Below, in pieces: positions 26,239 to 32,122 of a stretch of DNA of 32,122 nt. The notes under the pieces were generated by a model. The model saw only the letters and a list, made by a program, of their open reading frames with translations, was not told the origin of the DNA and ran no database searches. The translations under genes were made by a program, and so were the position numbers. The stretch is from contig JALOMJ010000031.1 in the NCBI GenBank assembly GCA_025455485.1, positions 1 through 32,122 of the forward strand, given 5' to 3'. The stretch comes from Bacteroidia bacterium. GTDB lineage: Bacteria; Bacteroidota; Bacteroidia; B-17B0; Aurantibacillaceae. Numbering within the stretch: position 1 is the stretch's first letter; each line of letters starts with the position of its first letter.

Positions 26239-27341
26239 CAGACGGTTTAAGTATATTTCTGATGGATGGCATAAAGTTTTTGTCTTTAAACTTTAATCTT
26301 CAGTTTTTACTTACAGCGTTGTTTATAATTTGTTTCATGTTTTCCATACTTATTAATTACATCATGCTGCGCTTTGCACAAACTCTTGGTGTGAGGGGCA
26401 GAAATGAGAATGAAATACGATGGAATCCGGAAGTGAAGCCCTCTTTAGGCGGCATTTCCTTTTACCTTGTTTTTTTGGTAGCCTTTATTTTTGCCGTGCT
26501 GTTGCCACACGAACAAGTGGGGTTTAATATTCAGGTGGTTGGAATTTTGTTGGCAGCCACTTTGTCCTTTTTAATGGGGCTTGCCGACGATGCATTTAAT
26601 ACCCAACCTCTTTTAAAGTTTCTAACCCAAATATTTTGCGGATTGATTGTAATTCTTTCGGGTTTATCCATTCAAATCTTTCAAAATGAATTTTTAAATT
26701 ATTTTCTAACGGTGCTATGGGTTGTTGGCATGATGAATTCTTTGAACATGCTTGACAACATGGATGGCATTGCCACCATTGTTTCCATCGTAGCCTGTTT
26801 TTTTGTTGTCATCCTAAATCTTGCTATTACCAATACTACGGGCTACGCCACTGTTTTAAGTTTAGGTGTTATGGGCGCTTTGATTGGTTTTTTGGTTTAT
26901 AATTTTCATCCCGCAAAAATGTTTATGGGGGATACAGGATCGCAGTTTCTTGGTTTATTTTTAGCTGTGATGGGCATAAGTCATGCCTGGAACACGCCTA
27001 CCCAGGTGTGGTTTGGCGATTTTCCGCTTTCAAATTTTTTGGTTGTTGCCCTGGTTTTTATGCTTCCCTTGTGCGATACAATAACGGTGGTTATTAACCG
27101 CGTGCGTATTGGTAATTCGCCATTTGTTGGAGGGAAAGATCACACCACACACCATCTTTTTTTTAAAGGATTAAACGAAAAAAAAATTGCCGTTTTGTTT
27201 TTTTTGCTTGGTTCAATTTCTGTGGTGTTTGCATACCTTTTGGTGATGCATTTTAGTATGGTGATTTTTTATCTTGCTGCTTCTTATTTTCTAATGGTTT
27301 TCTTAGGTTTATATTTAAACACAATTATAAAGAAAAGGTGA
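26235..27341 (+). CDS. Undecaprenyl-phosphate sugar-1-phosphate transferase (WecA/TagO family)
   Basis: This 368-residue polytopic protein of the MraY/WecA superfamily transfers a HexNAc-1-phosphate from UDP-sugar to undecaprenyl phosphate, the first step in building a lipid-linked polysaccharide unit. Diagnostic motifs are LGGISFY, the metal-binding LADDAFNT (Asp118, Asp119), NSLNMLDNMDGIA (Asp177), FMGDTGSQFLG and the cytoplasmic loop GKDHTTHHLFFKG (303-309), whose His motif is typical of WecA-type enzymes, not of MraY. Its ATG overlaps the rmlC stop (ATGA). Position in the Wza/Wzc operon makes it the probable initiating transferase for this polymer. UDP-GlcNAc is the likely donor by family, but this is not proven. 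Confidence 0.92.
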   Translation: MTDGLSIFLMDGIKFLSLNFNLQFLLTALFIICFMFSILINYIMLRFAQTLGVRGRNENEIRWNPEVKPSLGGISFYLVFLVAFIFAVLLPHEQVGFNIQVVGILLAATLSFLMGLADDAFNTQPLLKFLTQIFCGLIVILSGLSIQIFQNEFLNYFLTVLWVVGMMNSLNMLDNMDGIATIVSIVACFFVVILNLAITNTTGYATVLSLGVMGALIGFLVYNFHPAKMFMGDTGSQFLGLFLAVMGISHAWNTPTQVWFGDFPLSNFLVVALVFMLPLCDTITVVINRVRIGNSPFVGGKDHTTHHLFFKGLNEKKIAVLFFLLGSISVVFAYLLVMHFSMVIFYLAASYFLMVFLGLYLNTIIKKR

Positions 27342-28543
27342 ATTCTTTTCAACAATTCAGAATTTCCAAATTAACGGTCTTGCAGGCGCTTGGTGTTGTT
27401 GGGTTTTTAATCCTAATTTCTTTGTTATACGCCCTATTTTTTTCTTATACCCATCCAACTGTTAATCAGGTCTCATACAGTAACAACAACAGTAACGTAT
27501 TTAATTTAAGCATTCCGGTTAAATTAAATTTTTGTGGAGAAGATATTCCCACAAATGATTATCGAATTAAAGGGATACTTGAAAAAGAGTTCATGCAAAA
27601 TCAGTATTCGCGGTCATCTACTCACTTGTTGTTTAATAAGGCGCAACGCTGGTTTGGTTATATAGAAGCCGTTTTAAAACAAGAAGGAATACCCGATGAT
27701 TTTAAATATTTGGCGGTTATTGAAAGCCATCTCTCCAATGTGCATTCGTCTGCCGGGGCCGCCGGATTTTGGCAGCTAATTACCAATTCAGCCATTAATG
27801 GTGGCTTAACCGTGAATGCCACAGTGGATGAAAGGCTAAATGTGGAAAAAGCCACACGCACGGCCTGTGGATTGATAAAACAGGCGCACATGGTGTTTAA
27901 AAACTGGACCTTGAGCGCTGCAGCCTATAACCGCGGCATTAATGGTATTTTACGCGCTATGAAAAAACAGGGTACAAGAGATTATCATCAGTTGTTGCTG
28001 AACCCCGAAACCGGCACTTTTGTTTACCGCATTTTGGCGTATAAAACTTTGCTTTCAAACCCCAGACACTTTGGTATCAATACAAAACAGATCCGAACAC
28101 TTCCGAAAATTCCTTATAAAATTTTTCGAGTAGACAGCAACATTGGCAATCTGTCTGATTTTGCCCGGCACATTGGTGTAAGTTACAGCACACTCAAAGG
28201 TCATAACCCATGGCTCATTGCCGATAAGCTGGATAACCCTACAGGTATTTTGTTTGAAATAAAAGTGCCAAAAAACAGCAAAACAGATTACAGCAATTAC
28301 CTTTCAGACTTGCACCCCTTAGTAAACTTTGCATCCGATACCTTGCGGGCACTTAAGGATAGTACAGTTTTGAAGACTCCTGAAAATACGGTATACGTTG
28401 ATACACAGATACGGCTTGAGGATTTAGCAAAACAATTTCATGTGAGCAGCAACGATTTAATTAAATGGAACCGTTTGGATCCTAAAACCAACACACTTGA
28501 AAAACAACATGTTATTGTAATTGATCCGGCTGAAATTAAATAG
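27338..28543 (+). CDS. Membrane-anchored lytic transglycosylase with C-terminal LysM (MltD-like)
   Basis: This 401-residue protein has an N-terminal membrane helix (about 14-36) and an SLT domain at about residues 95-235. The catalytic Glu129 is in AVIESHLSNVHSSAGAAGFWQ, followed by NVEKATRTACG and LSAAAYNRGINGI. A second domain and a LysM motif near 355-398 (LEDLAKQFHVSSNDLIKWN) complete it. It cleaves peptidoglycan glycan strands, probably to make room for envelope assembly. The start is GTG (27338-27340), overlapping the previous stop in GTGA, which implies coupled translation. Its stop codon TAG is formed by the first bases of the inverted-repeat element 28541-28666; without the element the codon would be TAA at the same place. 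Confidence 0.9.
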   Translation: MNSFQQFRISKLTVLQALGVVGFLILISLLYALFFSYTHPTVNQVSYSNNNSNVFNLSIPVKLNFCGEDIPTNDYRIKGILEKEFMQNQYSRSSTHLLFNKAQRWFGYIEAVLKQEGIPDDFKYLAVIESHLSNVHSSAGAAGFWQLITNSAINGGLTVNATVDERLNVEKATRTACGLIKQAHMVFKNWTLSAAAYNRGINGILRAMKKQGTRDYHQLLLNPETGTFVYRILAYKTLLSNPRHFGINTKQIRTLPKIPYKIFRVDSNIGNLSDFARHIGVSYSTLKGHNPWLIADKLDNPTGILFEIKVPKNSKTDYSNYLSDLHPLVNFASDTLRALKDSTVLKTPENTVYVDTQIRLEDLAKQFHVSSNDLIKWNRLDPKTNTLEKQHVIVIDPAEIK

Positions 28544-28666
28544 GGCCTGCTGAAAAACATGCAGTCTTTTTATCGGCAGTATTTTACGATTATAATCTTG
28601 TTTGGAATGCAAGGGTTTTTGAGCATTTACTCAAAAAACTTTGCAGATGTTTTTCAGCAGGCCCTA
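28541..28666. mobile_element. MITE-like element with 20-bp perfect terminal inverted repeats
   Basis: The left end TAGGGCCTGCTGAAAAACAT (28541-28560) is matched by its exact reverse complement at 28647-28666, with 86 nt of non-coding, A/T-rich sequence between. That interior carries its own small hairpin (TTTTTGAG ... CTCAAAAA, near 28616-28637). TA is present at both outer edges and could be a TA target duplication with TIR GGGCCTGCTGAAAAACAT. The GGGCCTGCTGAAAAA end resembles insertion-sequence termini. It lies between two convergent genes and may also stop transcription in both directions. No transposase is encoded, so any movement would need one from elsewhere. A plain large terminator is the alternative. 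Confidence 0.6.
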
Positions 28667-28684
28667 AATAAGTGCTTTAATTCA

Positions 28685-31216
28685 TCATTCAATCCAAACC
28701 TTCTTTGTTTTTAGGATGGCTTCACCGGAATAAAGAACACAAATGTAAATTCCCTTTGAAAGGTTTACTTCAGTGAGCTCATTGTTCACGGCTTCTGAAT
28801 ACACAATTTGACCCAGAGCATTAACTATAGAAAGTCTTCCCGCGTTCAGAGGGCCGGTTTTTATTTGCAGTGGTCCTGAGCTAGGATTGGGATAAACGGA
28901 AAACAAAACGGTGTTGATGTTTTGCTTTTCCAAACCAAGACAGGCCTCTACGTTGATTGTAAACACGGCGTTGCTGCTGCAGGTATTGGCTGCTGTGCCG
29001 GTTACCGAATACGTTGTGGTGTTTGGCGGGGAAACAGAAATGCTGTTGCCGGATTGCCCTGTATTCCAGAAGTAAGTGAGTGCCCCTGAGGCCGTTATCA
29101 CCGCTTGTTCTCCTAAGCACATTACACTTTTGGATTGAATGCTTATCTGAGGTAAATCAAGCACTGAAAGGCTGTAGGAGGTTGATGCACTGCAGCCATT
29201 TAGGTTTTCTCCAATAAGGGTGATTGTTTGATTGACAATTGGGCTGAGTGTAATGGAGGCCGAACTCGATCCTGTACTCCAGGTATACGTGTTGGCGTTT
29301 CCAAGGGCTGTTAAGGTGAGTGTGTTTCCGCTACACACCGTGTTGGTTCCTGCAATGGATAAAAGAATCTGAGGGTGAACAGTTACTGTGACTACATTTT
29401 GATTGATACAGCCATTGTTGCTGCTTCCACTTATGGTGAAAGAACTTGTTGTATTGATGGTGTTACTGATGCTGCTGGAATTTGAACCGGTGCTCCAGGT
29501 GTAGGTGTTGGCATTGCCTGTGGCGATTAAAGAAAATGTATCTCCTGCGCACAGGAGTGTGTTGCCGCTAATGTTAATTACCGGTAAACCAAATACAGTC
29601 AGGGTAATTGAGGTTCTGGGATAAGCGCTGCAGTTGGCCGATTCAGCATAGATTGTGTTTACACTTACACTAAGGCTTGAACTTGGTATGGTGTTTATAA
29701 ACTGAGTTCCTGTTGCAATGGCGGTACCTCCGGCAGGTTGGTTGTACCAGGTAACCGTGTTGCTGCCATTGGCTAATGTGTTTAGTGTAATGGTGTTGCC
29801 GGCGCAAAGGGTAGAGGAGGGACTGATGTTGATGTTTTCAGGCTGGCAGGAAGGAACAAATTTCCACAAATCTTCCATATTATCAGGCGTGTTGCTGTTG
29901 GAATAACCTAAACCACCCTGCAGCCAACATACACCATTTGTGTATGGCCAATAGGTGTTGTAATACCTGCCACCGGGCACATTGTTGGGTGCCGGAACGG
30001 TTTGCGTACCATAGGTGCCAAGTTGGTCAACGCTGTTAGCGCCTTTAATCCAGGTCCAGTGTCCTGTGCCGATGGTATAACGAAATACATCGTTTAAACT
30101 GCCCAATCCGGGTGAGGCAGCATTTCCTTCCCCACCAAACAACCATAAATTACCCGTACCGTCATTCCAGGAGGCTGCCGACATTCTGGCTCCCGGAATA
30201 TTTGTTGCAGAGGATACACCCTGAGTTCCATAATTTCCAACAGCCATGATGGAATTGCTGCCACCAATCCAGGTCCATTGATTGAGTGAAATGGAGTACT
30301 TCCAAAATGTATTTAAATACGACAAGGGGCCTGAGCCCGGGAATCCGCGTCCGCCGAAAAGATAAAGATCGTTGCCGTTGGCCCAATAGCTTGGAAATTC
30401 AGTTCCGCCCGGCGTGTTTAAGGCAGCGCCAACGTTTAGTGTACCATATACGCTGGCTTGAGATATAAGGTTGGAGCCATTTACCCAGGTCCACTGATTA
30501 GTAGAAATAGAATATTTCCAGAGGTCATTTAAAAATCCGGTTATTGCGCCTGCGGCGGGTAGGCCCCTGCCACCAAACAACCATAAATTTCCTGCACCGT
30601 CGAACCAGGCACCGGAAGAACTGCGGCAACCCGGTTGATTGGCTGCGTTTGCAAGGCCTAAGGTGCCATAAACTCCGTTTTGATCTACAGTATTAAACCC
30701 TTTCATCCAGGTCCATTGATTGTTTGTTGGGTTGTAGCGCCATAAATCCCCTAATTTCCCAAAGGCGGCTGTTGATGCGAACCCGTCGCCTCCAAACAAC
30801 CAAAAATTGCCGGAAGCGTCTGTCCAGCTTAGCATAAATTCCCTGGCTCCGGGATGGTTAAGCGCCGAGGGCACCCCTTGTGTTCCATACACACCTGGTT
30901 GATTGGCGGTATTGGCGCCGCTTATCCAGGTCCACATGTTGTTTGAGATGTCGTACTTCCATAAATCGTTCAACCAGCAAAGCGTGTTGTTATTGCTATA
31001 CCCTTCACCTCCAAACATCCAAAGGTTGCCTTGCGCATCCACCCAGGTGGCTGAACCATGTCGGCAACCCGGATTGTTGGTGGCAGATGCCACCCCTTGT
31101 GTTCCGTACAAACCAATTTGACCTCCGGTGTTGCTGCCTTTCATCCAGGTAAAATTTTGCCCGGGCAGAACGATGGCGTTGAAAACGATACTTAAAACGA
31201 GTAGATTTCTGATCAT
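28685..31216 (-). CDS. Secreted kelch-like beta-propeller protein with Ig-like domains and T9SS sorting domain
   Basis: This 843-residue exported protein begins with a signal peptide (MIRNLLVLSIVFNAIVLPGQ). Six units of about 73 residues follow (about 22-455), each with WTW.KG.N, YGTQGV, PG.R, GNLWLFGG and LNDLWKY motifs, which should form a six-bladed kelch/galactose-oxidase-type propeller. Then come about four Ig/PKD-like modules of about 80 residues with CAG(N/D)T and YTWSTGS wording. The end is a T9SS type A sorting domain (about 768-843: VYPNPSSG, GRLSIVNALGQIVYSE, LSKGIYICVL, KKVWIE). It is secreted by the type IX system to the surface or medium. No catalytic Cys/Tyr copper site could be identified; a binding or adhesive role is likely. 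Confidence 0.9.
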   Translation of the reverse strand: MIRNLLVLSIVFNAIVLPGQNFTWMKGSNTGGQIGLYGTQGVASATNNPGCRHGSATWVDAQGNLWMFGGEGYSNNNTLCWLNDLWKYDISNNMWTWISGANTANQPGVYGTQGVPSALNHPGAREFMLSWTDASGNFWLFGGDGFASTAAFGKLGDLWRYNPTNNQWTWMKGFNTVDQNGVYGTLGLANAANQPGCRSSSGAWFDGAGNLWLFGGRGLPAAGAITGFLNDLWKYSISTNQWTWVNGSNLISQASVYGTLNVGAALNTPGGTEFPSYWANGNDLYLFGGRGFPGSGPLSYLNTFWKYSISLNQWTWIGGSNSIMAVGNYGTQGVSSATNIPGARMSAASWNDGTGNLWLFGGEGNAASPGLGSLNDVFRYTIGTGHWTWIKGANSVDQLGTYGTQTVPAPNNVPGGRYYNTYWPYTNGVCWLQGGLGYSNSNTPDNMEDLWKFVPSCQPENINISPSSTLCAGNTITLNTLANGSNTVTWYNQPAGGTAIATGTQFINTIPSSSLSVSVNTIYAESANCSAYPRTSITLTVFGLPVINISGNTLLCAGDTFSLIATGNANTYTWSTGSNSSSISNTINTTSSFTISGSSNNGCINQNVVTVTVHPQILLSIAGTNTVCSGNTLTLTALGNANTYTWSTGSSSASITLSPIVNQTITLIGENLNGCSASTSYSLSVLDLPQISIQSKSVMCLGEQAVITASGALTYFWNTGQSGNSISVSPPNTTTYSVTGTAANTCSSNAVFTINVEACLGLEKQNINTVLFSVYPNPSSGPLQIKTGPLNAGRLSIVNALGQIVYSEAVNNELTEVNLSKGIYICVLYSGEAILKTKKVWIE

Positions 31217-31232
31217 AAGGATGATTTTTGGA

Positions 31233-31265
31233 TAAAGGTATAGCAGAGTTCAAGCTTCAGGCAAA
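31233..31265 (-). promoter_or_regulatory. Candidate promoter of the kelch/T9SS gene
   Basis: On the minus strand TTTG (31262-31265), a 21-nt spacer and TACCTTTA (31233-31240, one base off TAnnTTTG) lie just upstream of the ATG at 31216. The spacing is near the Bacteroidota optimum. Confidence 0.4.
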
Positions 31266-31332
31266 GAAATTTGTAAAAGTACAATTTGGTTGAGTGAACA
31301 ACAGGACGAGTTGATTAAAAACGATAGAAAGC

Positions 31333-31363
31333 AAAAAAAAAGCCCCCGGATGAGGGGGGCTTT
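31333..31363 (-). terminator. Intrinsic terminator after pnp
   Basis: On the minus strand a 9-bp GC-rich stem AAAGCCCCC / GGGGGCTTT with a 7-nt loop runs into a nine-base T tract (plus-strand A's at 31333-31341). It lies 3 nt past the pnp stop. Confidence 0.88.
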
Positions 31364-31366
31364 AGA

Positions 31367-32122
31367 TTATGAAGTGGTTTCTTTCTTTTCGCTGGCCGGT
31401 TTTGGTAATAATATTTTTCGGCTCAATTTAATCTTTTTGGTTTTAGGATCATCGCCCACGTATTTTACTTCCACAATATCGCCCTCCTTTAAAAGCCCTT
31501 CAAGGCTTTCAACGCGCGACCAATCGTATTCACTGATGTGCAATAAACCGTCTTTACCGGGCATGATTTCAACGAAAGCCCCGTATGGCATAATGGTTTT
31601 AACTTTAGCCTGATAAATGTCGCCTAATTCAGGAACTGCTACAATGCCTTTGATGCGGTTTTTCGCTGCAGTAACGTCTGCCAGGTTATTTCCGAAAATT
31701 TCAACAATGCCATTTTTGTCAACTTCGGTAATAACAATAGTGGTGTTGGTGAGTTTCTGCATTTCCTGAATTACTTTACCACCCGGACCGATAATAGCAC
31801 CTATGAATTCACCGGCAATAACAATTTTCTCAAAGCGTGGTGCTTGTGGTTTGTAATCGGCGCGTGGTTCAGGCAGGGCTTTTAACATTTCGCCCATAAT
31901 GTGTAAACGGCCGGCTTTGGCTTGTTCCATGGCTTTTGCCATCACTTCGTAAGGCAAACCATTCACTTTAAGGTCCATTTGCACGGCTGTAATGCCATCT
32001 TTAGTGCCACACACTTTAAAGTCCATATCGCCCAAATGATCTTCATCTCCCAATATGTCGGAGAGGATTGCATAATCGCCTTTTTCGTCGGTAATTAATC
32101 CCATAGCAATGCCTGCAACGGG
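31367..32122 (-). CDS. pnp: Polyribonucleotide nucleotidyltransferase (PNPase), C-terminal part
   Basis: The frame is open to the window edge and gives 251 residues, about the last third of PNPase (usually about 700). It starts inside the second RNase PH core (VAGIAMGLI, then [18 protein letters not shown]). This is followed by a KH domain ([13 protein letters not shown]) and an S1 RNA-binding domain ([32 protein letters not shown]), ending in a short Lys/Glu tail. PNPase degrades RNA 3' to 5' by phosphorolysis and takes part in mRNA turnover. The 5' portion and promoter are outside the window. A strong terminator follows directly. Confidence 0.95.
   Translation of the reverse strand, partial: PVAGIAMGLITDEKGDYAILSDILGDEDHLGDMDFKVCGTKDGITAVQMDLKVNGLPYEVMAKAMEQAKAGRLHIMGEMLKALPEPRADYKPQAPRFEKIVIAGEFIGAIIGPGGKVIQEMQKLTNTTIVITEVDKNGIVEIFGNNLADVTAAKNRIKGIVAVPELGDIYQAKVKTIMPYGAFVEIMPGKDGLLHISEYDWSRVESLEGLLKEGDIVEVKYVGDDPKTKKIKLSRKILLPKPASEKKETTS

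Noticed and set aside
28685..31216. Regular ~219-nt repeats as a CRISPR or tandem DNA repeat array
   Set aside because: They are the coding sequence of six protein blades in an intact reading frame, not short identical repeats with spacers.
31290..31613. 107-residue plus-strand ORF over the pnp terminator
   Set aside because: It runs through the terminator hairpin and antisense to pnp; no domain or start context supports it.

Overview
The window looks like chromosomal DNA from a member of the Bacteroidota (Bacteroidetes). The evidence is a secreted protein ending in a type IX secretion (T9SS) type A sorting domain, several TAnnTTTG-type -7 promoter boxes, start codons without Shine-Dalgarno sequences in A/T-rich contexts, a Bacteroidota-style GyrA with RGGKG boxes, a ClpC-ClpS pair and a Wza/Wzc-type exopolysaccharide operon. 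Family or genus cannot be decided from the sequence alone. No rRNA, tRNA, CRISPR array, prophage or intact insertion sequence was seen.

Layout. (1) 1-1763: the 3' end of an arsenic-resistance operon, with a Cys-tailed fragment, an ArsC-like reductase and an ACR3 arsenite exporter, followed by the tRNA methylthiotransferase gene mtaB (1793-3139). (2) 3140-5091: a small accessory patch with a repeat-rich intergenic stretch, an orphan lipoprotein gene carrying a G tract, and a higBA toxin-antitoxin pair on the minus strand whose promoter is covered by a perfect palindrome. (3) 5092-8720, minus strand: a proteostasis operon clpC-clpS-M48 lipoprotein protease. clpC appears frameshifted after its 13th to 15th codon by a loss consistent with 17 nt. 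(4) 8993-17110, plus strand: gyrA, a two-module M16 peptidase, a strong terminator, and two tandem periplasmic TPR proteins. (5) 17161-19621, minus strand: miaE, a GT9 glycosyltransferase and a LigB-type dioxygenase. (6) 19678-28543, plus strand: an RsmI-like methylase and a 7TM-HD (PgpH-type) cyclic-di-AMP phosphodiesterase, then a tightly packed envelope polysaccharide operon: wza-like, wzc-like BY-kinase, rmlC, a WecA/TagO-family initiating transferase and a LysM lytic transglycosylase. (7) 28541-28666: a 126-bp MITE-like element inserted exactly at the stop codon of the transglycosylase gene. (8) 28685-32122, minus strand: a large secreted kelch-like/T9SS protein and the 3' part of pnp.

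How the genes work together: the ars genes reduce arsenate and export arsenite. ClpC, ClpS and the M48 protease handle protein quality control in the cytoplasm and at the envelope. The Wza/Wzc/RmlC/WecA set is the export and initiation core of a surface polysaccharide, with a cell-wall-cutting enzyme in the same transcript and a c-di-AMP hydrolase just upstream. No convincing new defence or biosynthetic system was found. The best leads are the clpC 5' lesion, the stop-codon MITE, the higBA operator, and the hexanucleotide-encoded Tyr-Gly tail of the BY-kinase.
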